NCBI GenBank assembly: GCA_002205965.3
Contig: NADL03000571.1
Location: forward strand, 310,001-374,000
Direction of reading: 5' to 3'
Source of the DNA: Kappaphycus alvarezii
Taxonomy: Eukaryota; Rhodophyta; Florideophyceae; Gigartinales; Solieriaceae
DNA length: 64,000 nucleotides
Part shown: in pieces, positions 34,324-43,938 of the stretch
Numbering within the stretch: the first letter of the stretch is position 1
How the letters are laid out: the number at the start of each line of letters is the position of its first letter
Made by a program: the position numbers and the translations under genes
The notes under the pieces: generated by a model
What the model was told of the DNA's origin: nothing
The model's input: the letters and a program-made list of their open reading frames with translations, nothing else
Databases searched by the model: none

Positions 34324-34931
34324 TTGCTACTCGGGTCAATGAAAAAGCCTCCACCTACTTCCAGCTCTTCAGGTTGGTATCGCCACAAGTCAGGAACAGA
34401 TGCAGTAGTTCACGGTGTTCGACGCATCGTGAACAAGTTCGGTACACGCTCTGAATATGCGCTCTTGTCGGTCGACCTGAAAAATGCGTTCAACCTGTGC
34501 AGCCGTGCTTCCTTTTTTAACGCAGTCCGGAACCTCTTTCCCCAGTTGCTCCCTTGGGTACTGTATTGCTACAACAACGATCCAGCGTTCCTCTGGACGG
34601 GATTCGAGACTATACGGAGTGTTGTGGGTACTCAGCAAGGAGACCCGCTCAGCGGATTGCTTTTCGCTCTCGTACTCCACCCCATCGCCCTAAAGATCAA
34701 AGAGCTATTGTCGGGATCCCCCGACGAGGAACAGGGTTAGACACACTGCTTTTGGAGCTTTGGTATCACGACGATGGCTACATTGTAGCCAAACACGAGG
34801 ATATACTCAAGGTAATCGAGGTTCTGTCTTCTCCCGAGGTCAAACGTCGTGGTCTCCATCTGGCAGTCTCGAAATGCAAAGTATGGTGGCCCACCGCCCC
34901 TCCGCGTCGGTTCAGTCCGCATACCCTGTGA
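34324..34931 (+). pseudogene. LINE-B reverse transcriptase
   Basis: 34,378-34,738 encodes TDAVVHGVRRIVNKFG, motif A VDLKNAFNLC (catalytic Asp), motif B GTQQGDPLSGLLFALVLHPI and the start of the thumb, ending at a stop at 34,738. The next block, with motif C (WYHDDGYIVAK) and motif D (RGLHLAVSKCKVWW), continues in another frame at about 34,740-34,900. Fingers (TPRPIAVGETLRRLVSSCLA) lie in a third frame at 34,266-34,350. Motif C has His where most LINEs, including LINE-A here (YADD), have Ala. The enzyme would act in target-primed reverse transcription, but it is inactivated by the frame changes. Confidence 0.85.
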
Positions 34932-35639
34932 TATGCGGCAGGAATACAGTGCTGGTACTTCGGTTTTGAACGCGCCAATCGGCTCCCAAACATTCATGGA
35001 ACAATACTTCCTGGACCATGTATACTCCCTTGAGCCTTTACTTAACGCTGTCATGGAAATCGAGGACGCGCACGCTTCATTCCAACTACTGCGCAACTGC
35101 TTTGGGGTTTGCAAAGTGGGATACCTCTTGCGATTTGTGCCGCCTCCTGTACGCGGAAAGGGGCCGAATACTTCGACAGCTTAATCGAGAGGTGCTGCCG
35201 TACTTTAGCGGGTGGAATGCTAGACAACTGTATATTCAAGGAGCTGCAACTGCCCATTAAGGCACTACAGGAGAAGAGCCGACCTTGGGAATCGGCCTCT
35301 CCTCCGCGCGAGATGTCGCCGCCGCTTCGTTTCTTGCGTCCAGCGCCGCGACGCAGCAGTTATGCGAGAAGTCTTTGCCGTCCTGTGTTCAAGACCTGAC
35401 GCAGTACGAGAATGCTACAGCCGCCGTTACTGCATGGAGCGCCTCTTGTCGACCCTCAGAACGAATTCCGTTTTGCAATTTCTGCTCATCCAACCCACCA
35501 TCGCAGAAGAAGCTAACAGATGCAATTCATATGGCTGTGCAAGAGGCCTTGCCGCTCGAAACATCCGCACCCGCGCCTTCCGCGCTAGCATGTCCCTCCC
35601 GGTGCCAAAGGCTGGGTCTACTGTACACCTTGCCCTGGA

Positions 35640-36240
35640 TTGAGGACGCACATCAAGAGCAAAGACTTTTCCGTGTGGTTTCCAGTACTTTTGCCAAACC
35701 CCCTTATTCGCCCCAGGTACCCTTGCCCCAAAGCAGGATGCCATGAAATGCTGGATATCTACGGGGACCACTTGCTACATTGTCGCTTTGGCTGCGAGCG
35801 GAATACTCGCCATAACAACCAGGTGACTTTACTGGCGGACCTTGCAAGAGCCGCCCGACGTCCATTCATCGAACCTCGTCTACACTACCAAACAGGACGA
35901 GGCCGGATATCAGGCGATGGGAGCAGCCGGTGGCACGGATTACTTCGACGTAACCTTTGTCAACCCGCTCGCTCCCCCACGCAAGAGCCAGGGCTTTCAA
36001 CCCACTCACAAGCCTCAACGCAGCTCACGCAGAGAAGCAGCGGAAATACCAAGGGTTCCTTGCTGAGCTGCCTGGGAGAAACAGGCTGGTTCCTGTCCCC
36101 ATCTCAACGCTTGGAGTTGGCATCCGGCGGCGTTCTCTGTCGTCAAGGAACTCGCGAGAACCGTTGCCACCCGCGCAATGGAACGGTTTTCGAAGGTTAG
36201 AGCCATTCTTTTACAGCGGTACTCCGCTTTGACAGTAACC
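35640..36240 (+). pseudogene. LINE-B C-terminal Cys/His motif and putative nuclease domain
   Basis: The frame at 35,640-36,200 shows RPRYPCPKAGCHEMLDIYGD, then HLLHC and, seven residues on, TRHNNQVTLLADLAR: a C-x4-C-x6-D-x-x-GDH-x3-C...RHN arrangement. Further blocks fall in other frames: GTDYFDVTFVNPL (about 35,930), then AEKQRKYQGFLAELPGRNRL and VPVPISTLG (about 36,030-36,110), then a Leu-rich end with TFNAACLLAGLPSTFW (about 36,237-36,285). The 'DVTF...E..KY..' spacing is like the PD-(D/E)XK endonucleases of some LINEs. The fold is inference. Confidence 0.6.
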
Positions 36241-36559
36241 TTCAATGCCGCTTGTTTGCTGGCTGGCCTCCCTTCCACCTTCTGGTAGATTGGAGTGCCA
36301 TCCACAGCTTTCGACGCATCGTACGGTTTCGCAATTGGCTTGACAATGATACGATATCTACGCTTCGGTACAAATTTACTGGATACCAACCCACATATCT
36401 ACCACAGTAAATTAACCCCCTTTCCTTTTTTAGGAGCGAAAACAACAGAAGAAATAATTTATGTGCTTAAAGAAAATAATTTGCTTGGCAGATACATTCG
36501 ACTCAGGTAGATATCCATTTTCTTGGATGAATTTTTCAAGCAACTCCAAAACGGTCCAG

Positions 36560-36935
36560 CTCGGGAACTTTCAGATCTTTAATATTTGAAAGATACGTAT
36601 AGGCAACGTCAAAGTGTGTTTAAGCTAGCAGAACAGTAGATGATATGCACGAATTCTCCCTGCGGTCATCCTGAATACAAGAAGCAAAGGAGAGAGAATT
36701 TATTGGAACATTTGGAAGCATGTGAGGCATACGATACGAAGTAACATCGTGATGAAACTTCCGGCTGTTGATAGCAGTTGCAGTCCGTTGTTGCACCAGC
36801 GAGCTGTGAAATAGGAGTTGATAACGCTGTAAAGCGGAGTAGTATCGTTCCGGGGGCAATATATTCAGAAATTCGATCCAGCCCGCTCTCAGTCCCAGGG
36901 CAACTGCGGGGGAAATCACTGCTGCTAACATAGGC
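36560..36935 (-). mobile_element. Truncated LINE-C 3' end
   Basis: The minus strand encodes PGTESGLDRISEYIAP and, in another frame, SSLVQQRTATAINSR. This matches LINE-C at 58,990-59,150 (PGAERGLSRIAEYIAL and SSLVQQRTSVAINRR). The 3' side ends in the recurring tail (GGGAACTTTC then TATTTGAAAGATACG on the plus strand, about 36,558-36,595). Confidence 0.65.
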
Positions 36936-37079
36936 CTTATAAAACATTCTTTTCGCCCCTGCTTTTACTTGCCCAAGGGCAGGGTGTCCTGATATTATGG
37001 TATCTATATGAACCATTTCTTGCACTTTCATTACAGCTGTGAGCTCAGTTTTTGGCTATTACGGCATAGTCATTTTCTT

Positions 37080-37560
37080 AGGAAATGATCTTACAATAAC
37101 CGCCTGATATCCTTCACTGAGCCTCGATCACGATGTCTACACAGTACGGGTCCGGAAAATGGGGTGATGAGAGTTGTTGGTGGTATGGGTTACTTGGTCG
37201 CAACCTTCTTCAGATACCTCGCCCCTCCCATGCCAGAGTGAAGACGTTCAACCAACTCAAAATTCTCAATGCAGCTCACGCCAAGAAGAAGCGGAAATAA
37301 AATAGCACAGACTTCTTGCTTAGCTTTCAGGAAATTAGGCTTGTTCGGTCTCCACCTAAACACTCTGAGGTTGGCATCCAGCGACGCTCTTTGTCGTCAG
37401 GAAGCTCGTGAGAAATTTCGCCATTTCGATTTAATGGGTTTCGAGAATTCAAGTTATCTTTTTACGGTGGCACTCCGCATCGACAGTATCCTCTAATGCG
37501 GCTTGATTTTTTGCCCGTATACTCTCTACTTTCCAGTAGAGTGGTTTTCCAACTGCGCCT
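37080..37560 (+). mobile_element. Truncated LINE-B C-terminus
   Basis: Nucleotide homology to 35,920-36,300: ATTCTCAATGCAGCTCACGC (about 37,261) matches the LINE-B AATGCAGCTCACG region, and 'GGTTGGCATCCAGCGACGCT' (about 37,371) matches GTTGGCATCCGGCGGCG. It ends with a CTACTTTCCAGTAGAGTGG counterpart of CACCTTCTGGTAGATTGG. No open frame of length. Confidence 0.65.
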
Positions 37561-37569
37561 AAATCCACT

Positions 37570-37790
37570 CGTTATAAAAACGCGACTTCGTTACCCGTTT
37601 TGCATTTAGTCTCCAAATAATGCAGGTGCGACAAGTTTCTACCCGCCGCCCGCATCCGTAGTTAATTTATAAATACCCTCCGCACGCCTCTGTGCGACAT
37701 TGTACGACAAATAAAGATCTACCACCACGTTATAGAAGTTGGCTGAATATCAGCCAGCATATCTATTACAGTAAAGAACATCCTGTATTT
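37570..37790 (+). mobile_element. LINE-A 3' UTR joined to a LINE-B-type tail
   Basis: 37,577-37,735 is the complement of the LINE-A 3' UTR at 6,440-6,590 (CGACTTCGTTACCCGTTTTG to AAATAAAGATCTACCACCAC). Immediately after, 37,740-37,790 (GGCTGAATATCAGCCAGCAT then ATCTATTACAGTAAAG) is the tail of LINE-B-like copies. One tail appears inserted beside the other. Confidence 0.65.
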
Positions 37791-38284
37791 CTCCCTCAAT
37801 AAATCTAGTTTCGTTTTATCAATAGAGTAGGGAAGTGCAACGTGCAGGGTATTGTAAATGAAAATTTGGGCATGCTGCGCTGGCTGTGCTGTCACTGTAA
37901 TTACAGTTTTATTCTCAATTATTTTTACAGGGATGCATTGCACCGTACTGTAGCGGTGCCGATAGGTCACATGGGTACTGTGTAGGTGCTACGAATTGTG
38001 ACCGTTGAAAACTCTATAAGACGGGCTGTTTGCATAAATGATAGGAGTACTTGGTGGGCCAGCAAGCTTTGGTGGGACGCTCACCAAACTAAGTCGCACA
38101 AAACACTGAGTGTAAAGGGAGATGGCAGACATGTCTACCGTAGCAACCTCCTACCGCCTTAACGTCTACTGTAGCGCTTTAGTCGCTCACAACGACTCTC
38201 AAGTCGGTTAGTGGTTTTCTTTCATTTAGCGCCATTTTCACCCTATCACAGGGCTACTAAAATTGGCTATCTTTGGAGGGGTAT
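37791..38284. other. Unassigned region
   Basis: No supported gene or repeat. Confidence 0.4.
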
Positions 38285-38510
38285 TCAAACATCTGTATGT
38301 TGCGGGCTACAACTAATCACTGAAGCTGCACACGTGGACCAAATGGCATAGCTCAGCTTTTGATGAAGCCAAAATGACACCTTCGCTTTAGAGGTTCCAA
38401 TTCGGGCCGCGATGACAGCCGCAAACTCGTCGACCACCCTACAAGTAGTCTCCGACGGGCATCCCAGGGAATCAATGGCTAGCGGCACAAACCACAGTCT
38501 AAACTGCACT
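38285..38510 (-). mobile_element. LINE C-terminal fragment (lineage uncertain)
   Basis: The minus frame reads FVPLAIDSLGCPSETTCRVV then DEFAAVIAARIGTSKAKVS and WLHQKLSYAIWSTCAASVI. This is the same block pattern as LINE-B (LVPVPISTLG...ELARTVATRA...LLQRYSALTVTFNAACLL), here preserved over about 60 residues without a stop. Confidence 0.6.
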
Positions 38511-38517
38511 CAATAAA

Positions 38518-38924
38518 TACTACAGGGGGGAAGTTTGAGTGTTGTACTCCTAAATGATATATTCGACAGATGAATTATTCGACTTAATCCAACTTTTTCG
38601 GGGTCAAAAAGCCGACTAGGAGGAAAATTTGGTGTGACTTAATATTTGAAAGATATGTTCGGTTGCGACCTGGAATATTCTTCAGGACTAGTAGTACCTC
38701 TTCAATTTCCATAAAAAGCCGGCTCAAAGCCGCCCTGCAGACAAGCTGCATTGGATATTATGGACGCGGCAGCATGCCTCTGAGTAAATACTGCTCGGAC
38801 CTCTCTAAACGTACTTCGACCTCGCAGCAAAATAAAGCAATCAGTTCCATCTTAGTCATGGCTGTGATACTGTAAATCAAGGAAAAGTGTGGGGTGATTT
38901 ACGGTAATTTTGAAAGATATCAGG
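38518..38924 (-). repeat. Chain of truncated LINE 3' ends with the recurring tail motif
   Basis: Three tails in a row on the minus strand: 38,525-38,565 (plus-strand GGGGGGAAGTTTGAGTGTTG), 38,620-38,661 (AGGAAAATTTGGTGTGACTT then AATATTTGAAAGATATG) and 38,884-38,924 (AAAGTGTGGGGTGATTT then AATTTTGAAAGATATC). Between the second and third, 38,690-38,790 encodes (minus) ISNAACLQGG, the last coding block of these LINEs. Confidence 0.6.
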
Positions 38925-39049
38925 GCTGTTACAGTACGTCGTGGTGCGCAGACGCAATCTGTTAGATACGTATTGGACATGCTCACACCCACACAAGTTG
39001 CCTGGATATCAGCGCACTGGTGTTGTTTTTGTTGTTTTTTGTTGTTGTG

Positions 39050-39200
39050 ACAACTTTTTTCCGCCTTCTCACTTCTTTCGCTCCAAGCAGCCGGGTTTCG
39101 GCGGCAGCGCTGGAGCTTCAGGACTTAGTTACCCGCGTTTCGTTTTGCCTTCATGGGATGCAAGCCGCCAGGCCAATACCCTCCGCATGCCTGAGTAATT
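39050..39200 (+). mobile_element. LINE-A-type C-terminal scrap
   Basis: LELQDLVTRVSFCLHGMQAA corresponds to LRDFVTRFAFSLQIMQAR near the end of LINE-A (about 6,590-6,530, minus) and to YDFVSRFIF then HGMQAR at 60,105-60,150. A GTT-rich low-complexity run (39,020-39,050) precedes it. Confidence 0.5.
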
Positions 39201-39529
39201 ATTGGTCTTCCCCCTAACCCTTTGCCTAGGGGGATTCGGTTCTTGTAAGAGATTTCCACCCACGTTACTTACCTGTTACATTAAACGAACTCCCCCGATT
39301 CGCTGGTAGCCTTTCCGATTGCTGTGCGCAGCAAACATTGCTCGCTCGTCACCCGGCGAGACTCGTCCAGAATAACGCCAGTTGTTTGTTGGAAGGGGTT
39401 TTGAGCGACACCTACGGCCACAAGTTGAAATTGTATATGTTTAAGGGAGCTTCCGTTCTCAGGGTATGTACAGTAAGTGGTTACCCTACTTACAGTAATC
39501 CTCCTCTGCGATTGCTGTTAGCAGGAAAA

Positions 39530-39640
39530 TTAAGTATACCAACCCATTCAAGTAAATCCATTTAACCCCCCGTGTCAGAAATATCAGGAAAAGTACAGTA
39601 TACCATCCCATTCAAGTAAAACCCCCGTGCCCATTTGGGG
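39530..39640 (+). repeat. Direct repeat of a short tail
   Basis: AGTATACCAACCCATTCAAG then TAAATCC...CCCCCCGTG at 39,532-39,576 recurs as AGTATACCATCCCATTCAAG then TAAAACCCCCGTG at 39,597-39,634. It looks like two abutting truncated LINE tails or a tandem duplication. Confidence 0.6.
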
Positions 39641-39670
39641 CATAGTTGTGGGTGGGCTCACAGATGAAAG

Positions 39671-40267
39671 ATGCAAAGGATACTTACAGTGACCTCTACT
39701 TACATCAAGATTGCGTTTCAATCCATCAAATCTCGACTGACTACACTCAACCTTCACTTACTCATCTCGCTCGGCGCCCGCGCACGGCGTGGGCGCCGGA
39801 CTTTCATCCGGCTGTTTCCTCAGGAGATTGCCCGTCACGGCTGCAGAGCTCTCGCTGCAACGTTCTTGTCGATGGCCACCATCGAGTGGATTGCCACTCT
39901 GCGCCCCCAGCGCACGTGGGACGAACTGGGAAAGGTGTATAAGGATGGCTCTACTACTCGAACAAGGTTTGCGAAGTCCACCGTACCCTGCGCGCTCAAA
40001 TCTTCCGTCATTTTGACGGGCTGCGAGGGGTTGCGGTCTTCACAGCCTTGCGGGCTTGTCGTCAAGCTCGCCCGTCCGAAGTTCCCGCCATTGTCGTCGC
40101 TGTCTCTATCTGTAAGCCTCTGTGCTTACAGTGGGAGTTTTTTAAGCCTCCTGAATCCTCGGTTCAGGTGGTGGAGTTTTCTTCCCGTCTCTTTCTCGCT
40201 TGAGTGGTCAATTGGTTCAGCCATTGCGCGGAGTCGTCCGTCTAGCAGAACCCGAGGTTCTGTGTAG
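39671..40267 (+). CDS. Open frame of 198 codons, unknown; overlaps a LINE-C-type 3' UTR
   Basis: This is one of the longer frames outside clear transposons, but I do not recognise it. Residues 40-90 are Arg-rich with short hydrophobic blocks, and no domain is visible. From about 40,075 the DNA matches the LINE-C 3' UTR (hairpin TGTAAGC-CTCTGT-GCTTACA at 40,111-40,130, then GGGAGTTTTTTAAGC). The C-terminal 60 codons are therefore very likely non-coding, and the whole frame is probably a chance reading through a decayed LINE. Confidence 0.25.
   Translation: MQRILTVTSTYIKIAFQSIKSRLTTLNLHLLISLGARARRGRRTFIRLFPQEIARHGCRALAATFLSMATIEWIATLRPQRTWDELGKVYKDGSTTRTRFAKSTVPCALKSSVILTGCEGLRSSQPCGLVVKLARPKFPPLSSLSLSVSLCAYSGSFLSLLNPRFRWWSFLPVSFSLEWSIGSAIARSRPSSRTRGSV
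40075..40180 (+). repeat. LINE-C-type 3' UTR with conserved hairpin
   Basis: It matches 59,240-59,290. Stem TGTAAGC/GCTTACA with a 6-base loop, followed by AGTGGGAGTTTTTTAAGC (versus ACTAGAAGTTTTTCAAGC at 59 kb). Confidence 0.6.
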
Positions 40268-40489
40268 TGCGGACTTGTCTTCAAACAGTAAAGCGTCATT
40301 TTCCCTCCCTTTAAGTGTGAGGGAAAACCTGGGGCAATTTTTAGATAATTTATTATTTGGAAGGTAATGTCATTTCACTAGGAAACCTTGCGAGTCATAC
40401 CAGTGTAAACTCGCATCTTTTTCGAAGCTCTATTTCGGATGAAAAAAATATGGCTTGAATCATATGAAGTCAATTTGCATGTCGAGGCA

Positions 40490-40735
40490 TTCTTCAACAA
40501 CGACACTCGGCGTTGGTAGTAACTTCTAACGCTGCTTGTCTGCTGGTTGGCCTCCCATCGACTTTCTGGTAGACTTTTCACTGTTGCTTGTGCTAGCATT
40601 CGACAGCAATGATTTCTACATTGCCTCGACCATCGGTACATGTATTTAATATACCTTGCAGATTTGCAACTCAAATGAGTTCCAGCCAATCCATACATCT
40701 CAATAAAGACACCCTATTTTCCTTTATTGCATGTT
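40490..40735 (+). mobile_element. Truncated LINE-B-type 3' end
   Basis: CTAACGCTGCTTGTCTGCTG then GTTGGCCTCCCATCGACTTT and CTGGTAGAC match 57,870-57,930 in complement, and the LINE-B end NAACLL.GLPSTFW. The UTR ends CATACATCTCAATAAAGACA, with a possible AATAAA poly(A) signal. A ~55-bp piece of the same tail lies in the opposite orientation at 40,895-40,950. Confidence 0.7.
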
Positions 40736-40959
40736 TCGCTTGTCAAGCATTATAGCTCCACCGGTATGAACAACAGCACTGTTTTTATCCGTATTCTGTT
40801 ACAAATTTTAGAGTAGTGTTGCTGTGTTTTTGCTTTGTAGAACAGGCACGGTCAGGGAGTAATGAAAAACTGGAAAAACAAGAGGGGTTCCTTCATTGAG
40901 ATGTATGGATTGACTGGAGCCCATTTGGAATTGTAAGTCTGTATGTCATATTAATAGAG

Positions 40960-41282
40960 GGAGGAAAAATTGCATTGTTTTTTATGATTGAAGAATAGGT
41001 TAGCCTATGTCCAAAGGACATCAAATAATTGGTACAAGGGGTTAAGATGGGGGGATATTAAATAATGTAGCCATGGTCCAAGCAATGTACAAACCATTGA
41101 TGTGATGAGGAATTTAGTAGTGCGAAGAGCGTAATCGAGGTTTGCTGCCTAGCGTTTGCCAGGGCTTGCTGTGCACTCCGGAAGCTGCATAACAGCTACT
41201 TATTTACATAACTCACGGGGGGAATTAGTGTGCTTTACTGACTAGGGATGCAGTACAGCTAATTTCCGAAGACTAGGGGGAC
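40960..41282. other. Unassigned region before the copia element
   Basis: No supported gene. It is the left flank of the copia insertion. Confidence 0.4.
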
Positions 41283-41287
41283 AGTAC

Positions 41288-42477
41288 TGTTGAAAAAATG
41301 ATAGAATACATGCGATCCCATGGTTTTTAGTTGCCACCTGGACAGGTTACACTGTAGCAGGAAAATGCGAGCTGCACCCTTCTGTGTGCACACCTATGAC
41401 ACGTGTAAAATGGGCCAAACCGAAAGTTACTGGGACGAAATCCCATTTTCGGCAACTCAAAATCACGGCGCATTTTGCCATTTTTGAAAGCACTTGGTAT
41501 TCTGCCCTCTGATTGGCTGCTAGATACGCCTCCATACCCCTCATCGCTACAAGTGGCGATATCTGAGCTGATCATTGTGGAGCATTCTGACACTTGGCAT
41601 GTTATGGTTGGTTGATGGTTTGTCTCTCTTCTAGGCTCAAAATACTGTACACAGTGTGGCATACGTGTACTGTCTCCTCTCTGTCGTACGTGTACATTAT
41701 TATAGGTGTCGTACGTGTACAAGTAAACAGTGGTTTCTATATTTATCCTATAGTTGCCTGGACTGGCTGCATACGGCTTACACTATACTCATTATACTGG
41801 CTGCGTACAAATCACTTGCACAAGTATGCAGCCAAAGTATGTTGATGCAGCCACGTTGCTTCTACAGTATTGCACGTATGGCACGTAAGGCTTAATTCAC
41901 GTTGAACGGCCTGCATGAGATTTACGTACTGTTACGTAGCAAAGTGAGACAAGCCCGCCGAAATTGTTTTCTACTCTCATTATATTAAGTTCCCGCCTTT
42001 GGGTTTTTGTTACAGGGCGAGAGATTACAGTTGCATAGGCGGGGTACGTAAGGCATAATTCACGGGTTGACTGTTTTATATATGTTTACGTAACAGAACG
42101 TGCATGGCTAGCATGAACGTAATGTTACTCACGTTTTGAATATTGGTAATTATGAATTTCCCGCGCATGCAAATGAGGGATTCTGAGGCATCGGCTTGGG
42201 TAGGCTATAGGATCAACAAAGATAGTACTGCAAATGTAGATTTTGCTACTTTCATTTTGCTTTCACAAAGCCGAAGTGAGTACCGGCAAACAGTATATAG
42301 TTGGTAGTCTAATAGCTCATCCAAGTAAAGAAGAGGTACGGACTTGCCTTTGATTTCAACACCAACCTCACCCTTGCCGTTCTATTCCTTTCTGTTTCCT
42401 TTCTCCACCTGCACTCCTTCCCTACATTCCTTTTCATTCTCTCTCCTCATCCTCACCATCCCCTGTTTCTTCTATCA
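41288..42477 (+). repeat. 5' LTR of the copia element
   Basis: TGTTGAAAAAATGATAGAAT to CTTCTATCA. Contains three near-identical decamers (A/G)TACGTGTAC spaced exactly 25 bp, a CCCGCCT...AGGCGGG inverted repeat (about 41,991-42,040), several TTACGTA-type palindromic motifs, and a pyrimidine-rich end. Confidence 0.93.
41661..41720 (+). promoter_or_regulatory. Three phased decamers in the copia LTR
   Basis: ATACGTGTAC at 41,661, GTACGTGTAC at 41,686 and GTACGTGTAC at 41,711. The 25-bp period is exact and repeated in the 3' LTR at 48,562, 48,587 and 48,612. It is a candidate binding array for a host transcription factor. The core ACGT is shared with many bZIP/bHLH sites, but the protein is unknown. 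Confidence 0.5.
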
Positions 42478-42498
42478 GGTTATGGCCCAGCCCACGCT
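42478..42498 (+). promoter_or_regulatory. Primer-binding site: anticodon-arm part of initiator tRNA-Met
   Basis: GGTTATGGCCCAGCCCACGCT starts directly after the LTR. Its complement contains CTGGGCCATAACC, close to the anticodon stem-loop of initiator tRNA-Met (CUGGGCCCAUAACC, anticodon CAU). A few bases on, the AGCGTG-like complement also fits the D-arm side. Drosophila copia uses such a 5'-half tRNA primer. The match is seen in sequence; use is inferred. Confidence 0.65.
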
Positions 42499-43938
42499 AC
42501 CGCTCTTTCCGCTTGATCCGTCCCTCAACCGTTGACTTGACGTTGAGGTAATTGCTTTCTCTGTGTTGTTGTGCTGTTGGTGTTGTCACTTGTTGCTTTT
42601 GGTTATTGTTGTTGGGTTCTTGTCATTGTTGGGACCCGTTGGTGATTGTCAAGCACTCTGTGTGTGGATCCTGAGTGTTTTTGTGGTTATTATTGTGTGT
42701 AGACTAGAGCATTCATTGCTTGTGCTCTACTGCTGTTGAGACCTATTTTGTGTTGTCAAGCACTCTGTGTGAGGATCCTGAGTGCTTTGTGGTTCATTGC
42801 TCTGGTCATTGTTTGTTGGTTGGTTTTCTGTCTCTTTTGTGGTGGTCGTGGTCATTCGACAATTCATCAGCTCGAGTTTATTGTTTGGAAGTATTGGCCT
42901 TGTTGTTTGAGGAGGAATCTAGGCCTGGTTGTTGATACCCCTTGCACTCTTGGAAAGCCTTCACGGCAACGGAAAAGAAGAAGACAGAGTGCCGGGGGTC
43001 CGCCCAAGTTTGTCCGAATCTCTTGCCGAATCGTGGTCCTGGCAATCGGTTTTGTGATCCTCTCACCGGCTGTACTCTTTTGAGAACAGTGCCTTTGTGT
43101 AACGCGAGTTGGACGGACCGTACCATACAAACCCACGCGGTTGATAACGCGAGTTATCAGAAGTCGTAAGACTGAACCCGATTCCCGGTGGGAATCACGG
43201 TGTACCAGCCGAGTCGGTCCGTTGCAGTGGCCCTTTTGCGCGCCGGCGGGACAGAGACGCTCCTCGCTTGAACGATCGATACGTACGCGAAACACCATCG
43301 CCCGTGGTCGGAGAGGGAACGACTGTCTTCTAATTCCTTACTCTGGTAGCATACCGGGTACTAGTGTTCTGCACTTGTATTTTGGTACCTGCTGGCTATA
43401 CTTCTGTTGAGGTATAGATACGTGCTGTGCACGGAAGGACGAGGCTCATTGGTGACCTTGAGTGCTTTCACACGAGTACGACGGAAGTCAAGCAACACAG
43501 TCCGGAAGGAAACGCGCCTGAGTTAGTACGGAAAGACTGTGATTGTGGTAAGACGCCCTTTGCTGCGGGGACCTTTCGGGGTAGTGGCTGAAAATTCCTG
43601 GCCGTCTACAGGTAAAAGTTGCTGTGCTTACTCGTGGCACACGGATCGCGCTCAAAGTTGAAAGACCAGCACTGGCCGATATACAGGGGTAGCGCCCTAA
43701 GGCACAAATAAAGAGGTGGTAAGAGGTAAAGAGGAGGAAAACTAAAGAGTAAAGAGTTGGAAATTAAACACCACGTGTCTTTGAGTAAACGCTGCAAACT
43801 TCTTATAGGGAAAGGCTTGCCGTGACAAGCGACTATCGGTCGCCGGCTTGGGATACCTGAACAGAGGACTTTGCATACTCACTGCATACGTGGTAATAGA
43901 GGTTTCAGATACAAAGGGTCTTGGATAAGAACGTAGTC
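42499..43938 (+). other. Long untranslated leader of the copia element
   Basis: No supported gene in 1.44 kb. A GT-rich low-complexity part (42,550-42,900) contains a direct repeat: TGTCAAGCACTCTGTGTG then GATCCTGAGTG at 42,647-42,687 and again at 42,754-42,794. The rest shows no homology. Confidence 0.6.

Larger units (their letters stand above)
34190..36430 (+). mobile_element. Non-LTR retrotransposon 'LINE-B' (5'-truncated)
   Basis: Order: PWIAGAPLTLLAKKDMTPRP fingers (about 34,222-34,281), RT palm (34,380-34,760), a less conserved span, a Cys/His motif (about 35,720-35,790), a putative nuclease region (about 35,930-36,240) and a 3' UTR ending near 36,430 with CATATCTACCACAGTAAATT. The body is GC-richer than the AT-rich DNA on its left. 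At least five frame changes separate the blocks, so it is a pseudogene. Partial relatives are at 37,080-37,560, 40,490-40,735, 55,860-56,240 and 57,730-58,145. Confidence 0.85.

Noticed and set aside
36015-36389. 124-codon minus frame and similar plus frames at 53.5 kb and 57.8 kb sharing 'RPxxxQAALxVT'
   Set aside because: They are antisense shadows of the LINE C-terminus. The sense strand carries the known-style blocks (AEKQRKYQ..., NAACLL.GLPS), which explains the shared antisense reading.
39671-40267. 198-codon frame as a novel gene
   Set aside because: Its 3' third coincides with a LINE-C 3' UTR and the rest has no motif. Kept only as a low-confidence frame.
42867-43298. 143-codon minus frame in the copia leader
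   Set aside because: No homology, overlapped by several other open frames in GC-rich DNA. Not supportable as a gene.
43606-43797. 63-codon minus frame before copia gag
   Set aside because: Low-complexity Leu/Pro-rich reading of leader DNA.
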